A DNA stretch of 64,000 nt from contig NZ_JACVAK010000001.1 of assembly GCF_014851805.1 (NCBI RefSeq), forward strand, positions 1,054,001 through 1,118,000. The letters run 5' to 3'. The notes under the pieces were generated by a model. It did not search any database and was not told where the DNA came from. It saw only the letters and a list, made by a program, of their open reading frames with translations. Source of the DNA: Pseudoxanthomonas sp. PXM02. GTDB lineage: Bacteria; Pseudomonadota; Gammaproteobacteria; Xanthomonadales; Xanthomonadaceae. The position numbers were made by a program, and so were the translations under genes. Of the stretch, positions 28,449-35,305 are shown in pieces; positions within the stretch are counted from its first letter, which is position 1; every line of letters starts with the position of its first letter.

Positions 28449-28748
28449 AGCAGCATGCCGATGCTTGCGCCACCTTGCAACGAAGGTCACCACTGCAGCA
28501 GCAGAGAGGACGATGGATGCGAAACCAAAACCAAGAAACATGGGTTTGGAGATGGAATTGGGGCGAGCCACCCATATCTGCGTGAAGAGATCGAAAGCCA
28601 GCAAGACAGCGATTGCGAGGCACGCCAGCGAAGTGACGGCAAGGTTGCGAGATCCTCGTGCCCGAGGGCGGCGCCATTTGGCGAGAACATACAGGTTGCC
28701 GATAGCGGCAGCGCCGGCCAAGGAAGTGATCACCACAGACTTGATCAT
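28443..28748 (-). CDS. Cassette 8: small three-helix membrane protein
   Basis: A 101-residue protein with predicted membrane segments at ~4-22, 36-57 and 69-90 and a positively charged loop KWRRPRARGSR plus C-terminal RWRKHRHAAA. It is not similar by eye to the other small membrane proteins of the array. The TAA stop is formed by the R'' box of its attC (CCTAAC). Confidence 0.62.
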   Translation of the reverse strand: MIKSVVITSLAGAAAIGNLYVLAKWRRPRARGSRNLAVTSLACLAIAVLLAFDLFTQIWVARPNSISKPMFLGFGFASIVLSAAAVVTFVARWRKHRHAAA

Positions 28749-28754
28749 GTGCTG

Positions 28755-28810
28755 CCTAGCGCCTGAGTTGGACTGCGCCGCGATGCGGCGTCGGCTTGAA
28801 CTTATTAGGT
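28755..28810 (-). repeat. attC site of cassette 7
   Basis: 56-bp attC. The central hairpin differs from the rest (GCCGCGATGCGGCG) and the L' box is changed (GTTGGACTGCGCC), making it the most divergent full site of the array. Confidence 0.82.
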
Positions 28811-29014
28811 TGCACTGGCCGAAGAATCACCAGAGCCATCCTTGATGCGCTTGATGTTGCGTACGAACAGGTACACCCCAGCGCCGCAGATCATGAGCTT
28901 AACGAGCAAGGGAACCGTGAAGCCGCTTGCTTGGAACGACAGGTAAGACTCAAGCGCGTAGAAGCCGGCGACGATCAGGCCGACTACGGCGAGCAGCAGC
29001 GCTTTGATACTCAT
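28805..29014 (-). CDS. Cassette 7: 69-residue two-helix membrane protein
   Basis: The protein MSIKALLLAVVGLIVAGFYA has two membrane segments (about residues 4-24 and 34-51) separated by a short loop, then a basic/acidic tail RNIKRIKDGSGDSSASAT. No family recognised. Size and topology are similar to holin-like or small stress proteins, but there is no supporting motif. The stop is in the attC R'' box. Confidence 0.6.
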   Translation of the reverse strand: MSIKALLLAVVGLIVAGFYALESYLSFQASGFTVPLLVKLMICGAGVYLFVRNIKRIKDGSGDSSASAT

Positions 29015-29032
29015 GAACTCTCCCCAAAGACA

Positions 29033-29092
29033 GCCTAGCGTTTGAGTTATGCCGACCCGCGAGGCAGGTTCGGCTTGAATGAATTGTTAGAC
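29033..29092 (-). repeat. attC site of cassette 6
   Basis: 60-bp attC with ACCCGCGAGGCAGGTT arms (one mismatch in the stem) and complete cores. Confidence 0.88.
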
Positions 29093-29104
29093 CACGAGCT
29101 GGAC

Positions 29105-29449
29105 CTAGTACGGGCGCAAGTCGGCATCCACATCTGCTCCAAGGTCCGGTGTAACCACGACAGTCACGGCGTACTGCCCACCACCTTCAAAGTAACCACT
29201 GGGAGGCAGAACAACATGTCGCCCTTGAGAGTGAAAAGACACTTCAAGACCGGACTCCCCTTTGGGAAAAATCATCGTTGTGGCCGTCACTCCTGTAGCG
29301 ATATCGCCGAGAGGCTGCTCGAAACCAGAGCCTGAGATAACAACATCCTCCAGAATCCCGCCCGACTGATTGTCGACGCTGACTGGTGTTGCGCGACCGC
29401 AACCGACCGCAGAGAACGCCATTGCTATCAGAAGCAGCGGTGCGCGCAT
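29105..29449 (-). CDS. Cassette 6: small lipoprotein
   Basis: A 114-residue protein beginning MRAPLLLIAMAFSAVGCG, a lipoprotein signal with Cys17. The mature part is beta-rich (VDNQSGGILEDVVISGSGFE, SGYFEGGGQYAVTVVVTPDL). ATG 29449 was chosen; an upstream in-frame start lies inside the preceding attC and would spoil the signal peptide. No family recognised. It is one of two lipoprotein cassettes in the array. Confidence 0.68.
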   Translation of the reverse strand: MRAPLLLIAMAFSAVGCGRATPVSVDNQSGGILEDVVISGSGFEQPLGDIATGVTATTMIFPKGESGLEVSFHSQGRHVVLPPSGYFEGGGQYAVTVVVTPDLGADVDADLRPY

Positions 29450-29454
29450 TCGCG

Positions 29455-29515
29455 GCCTAACGCCTGAGTTAAACCGACCCGCCAAGCGGGTTCGGCTTGA
29501 ATGAACTGTTAGGTG
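29455..29515 (-). repeat. attC site of cassette 5 (also encodes that protein's C-terminus)
   Basis: 61-bp attC with ACCCGCCAAGCGGGTT arms. The reading frame of the ankyrin gene runs through it and ends near its far side, giving the C-terminal residues NSSFKPNPLGGSV. Confidence 0.9.
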
Positions 29516-29879
29516 CCGCCCGTCCTAGCAGCCTGGCAACAGCATCACTTTTGGCAGCGGCCATTTCTCGTGGGGTCTTACCAAACTCCGACCGGATGTC
29601 AGGGTTGGCACCCGCCTCCAGAAGCGCCTCGACTAGCTCCGAATTCTCCTGGCGAACGGCGACGTGCAGAGGGGTCTCACCCATGTCGCCGATGCCATCT
29701 GGTGCGGCTCCTGCCGCGATCAGGGCCTTCGCCCCCGCAGAGTCCCCTCTCCAGGCCAATACGTGCAAGGGCGTATATCCATTGCAGTCTTGGCTGTCGA
29801 GGGAGACCTCGCGCTCCCCAAGCTCTGCGGGGAACAAGACGTCCGAAGTGGACTGGAGGATTTCCTGCAGGGTTCGCAT
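29469..29879 (-). CDS. Cassette 5: ankyrin-repeat protein
   Basis: A 136-residue cytosolic protein with two clear ankyrin repeats: NGYTPLHVLAWRGDSAGAKA and MGETPLHVAVRQENSELVEA, plus a partial third one (FGKTPREMAAAKSDAVARLL). Ankyrin repeats bind other proteins. ATG 29879 is preferred over GTG 29894, which lies in the 39-bp element. The C-terminal 13 residues are encoded by the attC site. No partner or enzyme domain is present. Confidence 0.78.
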   Translation of the reverse strand: MRTLQEILQSTSDVLFPAELGEREVSLDSQDCNGYTPLHVLAWRGDSAGAKALIAAGAAPDGIGDMGETPLHVAVRQENSELVEALLEAGANPDIRSEFGKTPREMAAAKSDAVARLLGRAAPNSSFKPNPLGGSV

Positions 29880-29891
29880 ATCCGTTCGCGG

Positions 29892-29930
29892 CACCTAACG
29901 CCTGGCAGCCCCCGGTCTGGGGTGATAACG
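29892..29930 (-). repeat. 39-bp element, internal copy
   Basis: On the plus strand: CACCTAACGCCT, a 10-bp spacer ending in CCCC, then GGTCTGGGGTGATAACG. It has integron-like TAACGC at both ends and a CCCC/GGGG inverted repeat. It matches the copy at 31583-31621 with about four differences. It lies between cassettes 5 and 4. Confidence 0.85.
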
Positions 29931-29982
29931 CCTGAGTTAAGCCGACCCGCGCGGCGGGTTCGGCTTGAATGATTTGTTAGAC
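29925..29982 (-). repeat. attC site of cassette 4 (also encodes that protein's C-terminus)
   Basis: 58-bp attC with ACCCGCGCGGCGGGTT arms. Its R' end reads GCGTTATCACC instead of GCGTTAGGC because the 39-bp element adjoins it directly. Confidence 0.88.
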
Positions 29983-30335
29983 CGCATCTTGCTCCTCTTT
30001 GTCGCGATCACTGCCAGAAGGAATGACAGGCCAAGCCACAGAATCAGAACTGATTCGCACACGCGGCCAATTATGTGCATATTTCCGACAGCATAAATTG
30101 CTGAAGCCACATCTAGTTTGCCAGCTGACACGTGAGGCACTTGGGTGGTGCCGAACAAGAAAGCATCAAGCCACTCCACGATGGGCTCGCTCCACATGCT
30201 CCATAAGGCTATCGCTAGCATGCAGACGATCAGGATGCTGCCGAAAATCTTGCCTGCGCGATACGAGAGCAGCAGAAGGCCGGCAAGAACCGCCAGCCAT
30301 CCGAGGCTTTCAGCGACCTGGGTTACAAGCTGCAT
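29937..30335 (-). CDS. Cassette 4: 132-residue membrane protein ending in an attC-encoded tail
   Basis: Predicted membrane segments at ~9-24, 28-48 and 93-110 with an intervening soluble loop (FGTTQVPHVSAGKLDVASAI). The C-terminus NKSFKPNPPRGSA is read from the attC site, like the ankyrin protein of cassette 5. No family recognised. ATG 30335 is the start. Confidence 0.65.
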   Translation of the reverse strand: MQLVTQVAESLGWLAVLAGLLLLSYRAGKIFGSILIVCMLAIALWSMWSEPIVEWLDAFLFGTTQVPHVSAGKLDVASAIYAVGNMHIIGRVCESVLILWLGLSFLLAVIATKRSKMRSNKSFKPNPPRGSA

Positions 30336-30351
30336 GAGCCTATCCTATGCG

Positions 30352-30411
30352 GTCTAACGCCTGAATTAAGCCGCGCCACGAAGCAGCGTCGGCTTGAATG
30401 AATTGTTAGGC
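30352..30411 (-). repeat. attC site of cassette 3
   Basis: 60-bp attC with central arms CGCCACGAAGCAGCGT and complete cores; L' is GGCTTAATTCAG. Confidence 0.88.
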
Positions 30412-30729
30412 CCGTTGGTATGGGGTGACAAGCGCATTTACCACATCTGCGTTGTTTCCAGACTGCTTGGCAATGCAGTCTCTCACGTACTGAGCCATGG
30501 GCTGATCTGGGTCGAGCCAAGACAGTCGAGCCAACTGTACCAACAGTTCAGATCGCGGGTGCTGTTTGAGCCACCACTGGAAGGCTCCGTGACGATCATG
30601 CTCCGATGCACCCTCATGCCCAGGCTCGTAACCGGAAAGCTGCTTGGCCGCTAGTTCTGAGGGAATGAGGTTCCATGCCGTCCACTCGGGCGGGAACTGC
30701 ATAAGCTCTAGCCAGTCACTGTGCGTCAT
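30406..30729 (-). CDS. Cassette 3: small soluble protein of unknown function
   Basis: A 107-residue, mostly helical protein rich in Trp and His (MTHSDWLELMQFPPEWTAWN, HGAFQWWLKQHPRSELLVQL, DPDQPMAQYVRDCIAKQ). No signal peptide or membrane segment. No family recognised. The TAA stop comes from the attC R'' box. Confidence 0.62.
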   Translation of the reverse strand: MTHSDWLELMQFPPEWTAWNLIPSELAAKQLSGYEPGHEGASEHDRHGAFQWWLKQHPRSELLVQLARLSWLDPDQPMAQYVRDCIAKQSGNNADVVNALVTPYQRA

Positions 30730-30742
30730 ACGATCTCAGCGG

Positions 30743-30802
30743 GCCTAACGCCAGAATTAAGCCGATCCGCGAAGCGGGTTCGGCTTGAATGAATTGTTAG
30801 CG
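30743..30802 (-). repeat. attC site of cassette 2
   Basis: 60-bp attC with ATCCGCGAAGCGGGTT arms and complete cores. Confidence 0.9.
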
Positions 30803-30830
30803 GCCTGCCCGGGTAATGACATGTCTGCGC

Positions 30831-31052
30831 TCAAACGGGAAGTGCCGGTTTGGGAGAGAACTCAAGCTCGCTGTACCCAGCGAGGCTGTACGTCTCCATC
30901 CAGACGTGCCGACAATCCTCGCAGCCCACCCACACAGTGACTTGGCCATTCTCTGGCCAAGAGGGAGGTGCTTTATCTAGCCTCGCACCGCCACACACGG
31001 GGCAGGACGCTCCACCCGATTGCGCATACCCTGCGGAAGATGTTGGTGCCAT
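30831..31052 (-). CDS. Cassette 2: small putative zinc-ribbon protein
   Basis: A 73-residue protein with two cysteine pairs, CPVCGG (residues ~17-22) and CEDCRH (~44-49), the spacing of a zinc ribbon. Trp residues occur around them and the tail is Pro-rich (SPKPALPV). It has no further domain. The function could be nucleic-acid or protein binding. The gene ends 29 bp before its attC. Confidence 0.65.
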   Translation of the reverse strand: MAPTSSAGYAQSGGASCPVCGGARLDKAPPSWPENGQVTVWVGCEDCRHVWMETYSLAGYSELEFSPKPALPV

Positions 31053-31091
31053 TGGGTCTTTGTGTGTCTAGTTGGAACGCCGAATTGGGCC

Positions 31092-31150
31092 GCTAACGCC
31101 TGAATTAAGCCGACCCGCGAAGCGGGTTCGGCTTGAATGAATTGTTAGGT
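31092..31150 (-). repeat. attC site of cassette 1
   Basis: 59-bp attC with a perfect ACCCGC/GCGGGT stem; the most regular site of the array. The stop of cassette 1 lies in its R'' box. Confidence 0.9.
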
Positions 31151-31576
31151 GTCGCCCGTCCGCCGCTTGGGCTTGCACCCCGTAAACTCTGGACTGTCCG
31201 GTTGCAGATTGCGATATGTGTAGCTTAGTGGATAGCCAGAGTAGATTGCACTTGTACGCTGATCCTCTAGCTTGACGCCATCCGGAACCGAAACCTCAAG
31301 AGTGTTTGAGTCAAGCCACCGGAGGCCGATGCCATGCTGAAGCGTGTGGAAGGTCACGATGTTGCCTCCGAGTCGTTGCGAGCCAACAACACAATCAGTC
31401 ATGGCTTGGGTCGTGACGCCCCCGGAGCCATAGTCAGTCTGGTAGTAGTAGGCAGAGCATTGGCCGCCGGGATGAGTAACAGGGGCGCTTGAACAGGTGG
31501 GGTAGTCCGCGCTCGGGCAGCCGACAAGGAGAGTCGGAAGAACAATAGCTATTGGAACGAATAGCCGATTCCTCAC
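31145..31576 (-). CDS. Cassette 1: lipoprotein
   Basis: A ~143-residue protein with a lipoprotein signal (RNRLFVPIAIVLPTLLVGC) and a mature part rich in Tyr, Gly and Ser (GGQCSAYYYQTDYGSGGVTT) with several cysteines. GTG 31576 is preferred because TAGGTG lies 8 bp upstream; GTG 31585 is an alternative. It is the first cassette at the integrase-proximal end. No family recognised. Confidence 0.65.
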   Translation of the reverse strand: MRNRLFVPIAIVLPTLLVGCPSADYPTCSSAPVTHPGGQCSAYYYQTDYGSGGVTTQAMTDCVVGSQRLGGNIVTFHTLQHGIGLRWLDSNTLEVSVPDGVKLEDQRTSAIYSGYPLSYTYRNLQPDSPEFTGCKPKRRTGDT

Positions 31577-31582
31577 AAGCGG

Positions 31583-31621
31583 CACCTAACGCCTAGTAGA
31601 CCCCGTTCTGGGGTGATAACG
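31583..31621 (-). repeat. 39-bp element, copy at the integrase-proximal end of the array
   Basis: CACCTAACGCCT, spacer ending in CCCC, then GTTCTGGGGTGATAACG on the plus strand, nearly identical to 29892-29930. Its left TAACGC is the boundary of cassette 1, so this is the place where attI is expected. A third occurrence of CGGGGTGATAACGC alone is found at 31769-31782. Confidence 0.82.
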
Positions 31622-31979
31622 CGGAGTATTCAGTTGCGCGAGCGGGGGCGTCAACACGGGGAAGGCAGTCCCTGCAAGGCTTTGGAGGACATGCCTGCGA
31701 GTCGGGGGCCTCCGAGTCACCCGTGCTATCCAGCAGATATGCTGTGCCCGCGGATTATCAGGGCAGCGTCGGGGTGATAACGCAGGTTGCCGTGCATCGG
31801 GAGATGCTGGACGCTTGAGCGATGTTGCGGACCGCATCGCCACCTACAGATGCGACTACGGCGCCCGGTACGCATGCTGATTGAAGCCGCGAGGTTCAGT
31901 CCGGAGGACGCAGGGCCACGCGCTGGCCTGGCCCGATCGATCCGTCGCGCGTTCGCCCCTGCACCGGCAACTTGAACGC
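31622..31979. other. Non-coding stretch right of the cassette array
   Basis: About 360 bp with no convincing gene on either strand. I looked for the conserved tyrosine-recombinase boxes of integron integrases and for IntI-specific sequence and found none. It contains CGGGGTGATAACGC at 31769-31782, a further half of the 39-bp element. Confidence 0.6.
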
Positions 31980-32008
31980 AGAACGGCCCCGCATCGCGGG
32001 GCCGTTCT
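31980..32008. terminator. Perfect 13-bp hairpin, probable terminator
   Basis: AGAACGGCCCCGC / GCGGGGCCGTTCT with a 3-base loop. It lies 78 bp beyond the stop of the 32086 gene on the minus strand and is followed by TGTTTCC on the plus strand. It may end transcription of the effector-immunity cluster. Confidence 0.6.
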
Positions 32009-32040
32009 GTTTCCACCCAGTGCGCAGCGACAAGCCGCTG

Positions 32041-32085
32041 TAGCGCTGCGGCCGCGGCCTGGCTGCCCGGTACTGGCCCTTGTCG
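32041..32085 (-). repeat. 45-bp direct repeat, orphan 3' tail of the 34694 gene
   Basis: These 45 bp are identical to 34695-34739 and encode the last residues ([14 protein letters not shown]) of the membrane coiled-coil protein there. Here the sequence begins directly at the stop of another gene, so it is a remnant. It marks the left edge of a 2.65-kb segment with two lipoprotein genes. Confidence 0.93.
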
Positions 32086-32661
32086 TCAGTCATGTTCAGG
32101 TCCTTCCGAAGCGCAATCGCGCATTACTTCGTCCAGATAGCTCAGGTCGTCGGCTGACGAACTCTTGGTAAGCACGTCGCCATCAGCGATCAAGGCGGGC
32201 TCGCCATTAGCGCTCTCCTTCACTTCACCGACGACATTCCAGTCGAGCGCACCGCTGTCGAGCTTGGCCGTCACCAAGTAGATGCCACGACTCCTTCCGC
32301 TTGTTATGGCGAGCACGGCGGTGGAATCCACCACCGTCCCGATGATGGATCGTGGCTCGCCTTCGTCCAGGCGATTCGCTCTTTGATCGAGACCACCATA
32401 CGTTCCGCAGATGCGCGAATCGCTTTGCGACAGGTAGGCGCGGAAACCTCCGCAGGACCTACCGGAAACCACAGGCTCCTCGCACCACCAGACACTCCAC
32501 ACGCCTGCAAACGGCCTTGCAGGCTGGGCAGGAGCGTCCGATGCGTTCGCGACCGACGATCGCACTGGCGTTATCTCGCGCGGGGTTCCACATGCCGAAG
32601 TTGCCCATCCTAGCGACAACACCAGAATCCAGGCACTGGCTAATCTCTTCGTCGATATCAC
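32086..32661 (-). CDS. Putative lipoprotein of the effector-immunity cluster
   Basis: A 191-residue protein with lipoprotein signal (STKRLASAWILVLSLGWATS then AC) and Cys24. After a ~25-residue linker the mature domain begins FAGVWSVWWCEEP and is beta-rich with several cysteines (GRSCGGF, SRICGTYGG). The GTG start at 32661 has AAGGA 9 bp upstream. No family recognised. The FAGVW-type opening resembles the exported protein at 41106. Its place at the end of the cluster and its export suggest a periplasmic inhibitor, but this is inference. Confidence 0.68.
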   Translation of the reverse strand: MISTKRLASAWILVLSLGWATSACGTPREITPVRSSVANASDAPAQPARPFAGVWSVWWCEEPVVSGRSCGGFRAYLSQSDSRICGTYGGLDQRANRLDEGEPRSIIGTVVDSTAVLAITSGRSRGIYLVTAKLDSGALDWNVVGEVKESANGEPALIADGDVLTKSSSADDLSYLDEVMRDCASEGPEHD

Positions 32662-32824
32662 TGCCGATCCTTACTTGCAGGGTTCAAGTTTTCATGTTCG
32701 CTCATCACCAAGACCTTCGGCATCAAGCGCTGGCCTGGATCACTGGCCGGGTTGTACTCGGCGTGGGCAAGCGCAAGATTCGGCGTTGTGCGTTCACGTT
32801 CGAGCCTCATGGCGCCTTCTGTCT

Positions 32825-34609
32825 CTAATACCTGACGTCGATGATGCGGACGCTCCCCACGGAGCCGATGGGCGACAGGTCTTTGCTGCTCAACCGGATC
32901 ACCTTGTCGCCGATGGCGATGAGGATCGTGTTGTCCCGAAGGTCCACCGCGAGCGTCGGGAGGGTGACCCAGCATTTTTTCTCGCTGTTGTAGTCGGCAA
33001 TGATCTTCGTGATCGGCTCGAACCCAGGTTCGACCTCCTGCTGCAAGGGCGCCTGCGTGCGAGCGACACAGGCCGTTGTCTCGCAGATGGATTGCCCCGC
33101 GAACAGATGTCGCACATCGATCGGTGTATCGACGCCCTTCGGCATTCCGTCGGGTCCGGTCACGGTGGTGTGCTCAAACAGGTAGTCACCCAGCACGACG
33201 TCATGGCCGCTACCCTTCTGATCCTTCCAAGCACCATAGATCGATGGTTGGTCGGTACCTACGGTGTACGGTATTCCCGGGACGGACGCATATCGATGCC
33301 CACTACGGTCCGTGAAACTGTAGGCGAAGGTGTAGTCCAACCTCTCGGCGGGAAAGTTCGAACCGGTCGACTCGACCTGGACATCCGCGACGCGCTCACC
33401 CGAGAAGAATTCCAGGGCCTGCGCCACGCCGCTCTCATGCGACGACATCAGCCATAGCTTGGAAGGCTTGCGGCGCTCATCGATGATGACCTCCACCGCC
33501 GGGAACTCACGCTCTGCTACGACCGTAGCTGGCCAGTCCACAGAGGGCTGGATGGGCGCAGGCACTGCCACGTCCGTTCCTGCTGCCTGCTTGGAGCTGT
33601 CCTTATCTACGAAAGGATCGAAGTGATCGTCACGGACCGGACTGCGATCGCGACATCTGGTGTCGGGACGCAGAGGGTCGCAGTACGGCAGTGGCCATAG
33701 CGATCTGGGCACCCGCTGTCGAATCTCGAAGCTCTTCCCGTTCCAGACCACAAAGCCGAGATGCAACCCGTCTCCCAGTCTTCTGGTCTCGCGAACCCAA
33801 TCGGGCATCGCGACTGGATCGTACTCGTGATCGTCCACCCGTCCGGGCGGCGAGGCGTCCTTGAGCGGTACGACCCATCGCATGACGGGTGCGTAGTCCA
33901 GTTTTCCGGTCTCCAGATTTGGCCTGAAGGGCGCGGTCAATGCGTGCTCGGCCGGCGTCATTGAAGGCACGGGCAGATACGCACTGGTGACGTCGCGCAG
34001 TTTTCCGTTGGCTACCCATTTGTAGAGGCGCGTCTCGGCATGCGCCGACTGGCAGGCTTCCGTTCCCACCAGATACTCGCCTTCCCGCGCGACCAGCGGA
34101 TCGCCGTCGATGCATTTGAAGGGGCCCACAACGAGGTAAACGGTATCCGAAGGGTTCGTGCCCTCAAAGGAGCGCAGCAGGATGCCCTCAAGCATGTCGA
34201 CACTGGCCATGACGTCTGGCCGGCCTCCGCGTCCGGGCAGCGCCAGATAGGACTGTGGTCGACGGACCTGGGCAGTTCGCTCGGCGGTGGACAGGAATAT
34301 CTGTTCAGTGGGGATGGCGACCAGAACGTCAGCCAGATGCCTGGGCAGCAAGCCAACGCACGCCCTGTTGAGCCCGCCATGTCGCACCCTGCCACTCTCG
34401 TCGCTTGGATCGTCCGGGCACCACTGCGCCCCCATGCCCTTCTCGATTGCGTACGGCGTCCACGACTGGGCGTCCCGTAGAAGTGGCTGAGCGTCGGATG
34501 TGGCTTCGGATGAACGTGCGCCCCGGTCGGCGCCTTCCACCCGGTCACTGGACGCGCACGCGCCGAGGACCATGAAGAGCGCGAGACTTGCAAGGTTCCT
34601 TCCATGCAT
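32825..34609 (-). CDS. Large lipoprotein, paralogue of the 37621 lipoprotein with a C-terminal extension
   Basis: A 594-residue lipoprotein (MHGRNLASLALFMVLGAC, Cys18). Residues ~55-330 share blocks with the 329-residue protein at 37621: RSFEGTNPSDTVYLVVGP, LDYAPVMRWVVPLKD and HLGFVVWNGKSFEIRQRVP. The extra ~260 C-terminal residues are beta-rich with paired cysteines (QSICETTACVARTQ). AGGAGG precedes ATG 34609; frames upstream lack a signal peptide. The function is unknown; I infer a periplasmic protective or orphan-immunity role from paralogy and position. Confidence 0.75.
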   Translation of the reverse strand: MHGRNLASLALFMVLGACASSDRVEGADRGARSSEATSDAQPLLRDAQSWTPYAIEKGMGAQWCPDDPSDESGRVRHGGLNRACVGLLPRHLADVLVAIPTEQIFLSTAERTAQVRRPQSYLALPGRGGRPDVMASVDMLEGILLRSFEGTNPSDTVYLVVGPFKCIDGDPLVAREGEYLVGTEACQSAHAETRLYKWVANGKLRDVTSAYLPVPSMTPAEHALTAPFRPNLETGKLDYAPVMRWVVPLKDASPPGRVDDHEYDPVAMPDWVRETRRLGDGLHLGFVVWNGKSFEIRQRVPRSLWPLPYCDPLRPDTRCRDRSPVRDDHFDPFVDKDSSKQAAGTDVAVPAPIQPSVDWPATVVAEREFPAVEVIIDERRKPSKLWLMSSHESGVAQALEFFSGERVADVQVESTGSNFPAERLDYTFAYSFTDRSGHRYASVPGIPYTVGTDQPSIYGAWKDQKGSGHDVVLGDYLFEHTTVTGPDGMPKGVDTPIDVRHLFAGQSICETTACVARTQAPLQQEVEPGFEPITKIIADYNSEKKCWVTLPTLAVDLRDNTILIAIGDKVIRLSSKDLSPIGSVGSVRIIDVRY

Positions 34610-34693
34610 ATGCAACCTCCTGTTGATCGATGCCCCGTGGCGCGACATTCCCGGGCTTGAGCGTTCGCCGCAGGGCCTACTGAGATCCACACG

Positions 34694-35254
34694 CTAGCGC
34701 TGCGGCCGCGGCCTGGCTGCCCGGTACTGGCCCTTGTCGCCGGCACGCGCGCCCTCCGGATCGGCATTCGTGCAGACCACACCGCCACAGATCACCGCGT
34801 CGGAGGCGTAGAAGGCCTGCACGACCGGCACGGCGTCCTCGTAGCGCTGCAGTTCTTCCCGGGTATCGGCTAGCTCGCGCCGGTAGTAGCCCAGCACCGT
34901 CCACGCGACGAAGAGCACCAGCAGCAGGATCGCGGCGGCCGCGCCCAACCACATCCACACCACCCTGCCCGTCCCCCGCAATTGCGCGACGGTGACGGAC
35001 ACGGCATGACCGTACTCGGCGGTGACGGGCGACACGGCCTCGCGGGCATCCTGCGCGATCCGCGTACCGGCGCCGTCCACGATGGCAGCGACATCGCGCC
35101 GGAACTGGCCAACTTCCTGGCGCAGCGACTGCACCTGTTCCGTGATCGCCGTGCTCATGCGCGCCTCGCGCTGCGCCATCTCCGCACGCAACACCATCAG
35201 CGCCTTGATGGCATCCATCGGCGTGGCCGCCGGCACCGCACTGACGTCTTCCAT
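34694..35254 (-). CDS. Membrane coiled-coil protein downstream of the effector
   Basis: A 186-residue protein with an N-terminal helical region (residues ~14-95, e.g. [20 protein letters not shown]), one membrane segment at ~99-121 ([20 protein letters not shown]), a second short coiled coil, and a C-terminal part with [20 protein letters not shown]. The C-terminal pattern recalls accessory proteins near plasmid mobilisation genes, but only weakly. GAGGAGG precedes ATG 35254. It follows the effector by 51 bp. Its last 45 bp are repeated at 32041-32085. Confidence 0.7.
   Translation of the reverse strand: MEDVSAVPAATPMDAIKALMVLRAEMAQREARMSTAITEQVQSLRQEVGQFRRDVAAIVDGAGTRIAQDAREAVSPVTAEYGHAVSVTVAQLRGTGRVVWMWLGAAAAILLLVLFVAWTVLGYYRRELADTREELQRYEDAVPVVQAFYASDAVICGGVVCTNADPEGARAGDKGQYRAARPRPQR
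34695..34739 (-). repeat. 45-bp direct repeat within the 3' end of the 34694 gene
   Basis: Identical to 32041-32085; here it is part of an intact gene and includes its stop codon. The two copies bracket the 594- and 191-residue lipoprotein genes. Confidence 0.93.
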
Positions 35255-35305
35255 GACACCTCCTCGTTATCTGCATCCGTGTGAGCGAAACCCCATGACA
35301 GCCGG

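Larger units (their letters stand above)
27076..31621 (-). mobile_element. Integron cassette array of eleven cassettes without integrase (CALIN-type)
   Basis: Eleven consecutive minus-strand genes are each followed by a 55-61 bp site. Each site has the attC layout on the minus strand: R'' box CTAACAA, L'' TTCAAGCC, a short hairpin of the type ACCCGC/GCGGGT, L' GGCTTAA and R' GCGTTAG. Site spacing is 280-650 bp and varies with the gene. All cassettes read leftwards, so an attI site and integrase would be expected to the right of 31.6 kb, but no tyrosine-recombinase gene or remnant is seen there. The left end is truncated. Confidence 0.92.

Noticed and set aside
27400..31150. Regular ~60-bp repeats suggested a CRISPR array
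   Set aside because: Spacing is irregular (280-650 bp), each interval holds a gene, and the repeats have the four-box attC layout; no cas genes are near.
31622..32040. Possible integrase remnant at the right end of the cassette array
   Set aside because: Both strands were read for the conserved Arg/His-x-x-Arg/Tyr boxes of tyrosine recombinases and the IntI-specific patch; nothing convincing was found.
34694..35254. Plasmid mobilisation protein
   Set aside because: Only the C-terminal pattern vaguely recalls such proteins, and no relaxase or oriT is nearby, so it is left as unknown.
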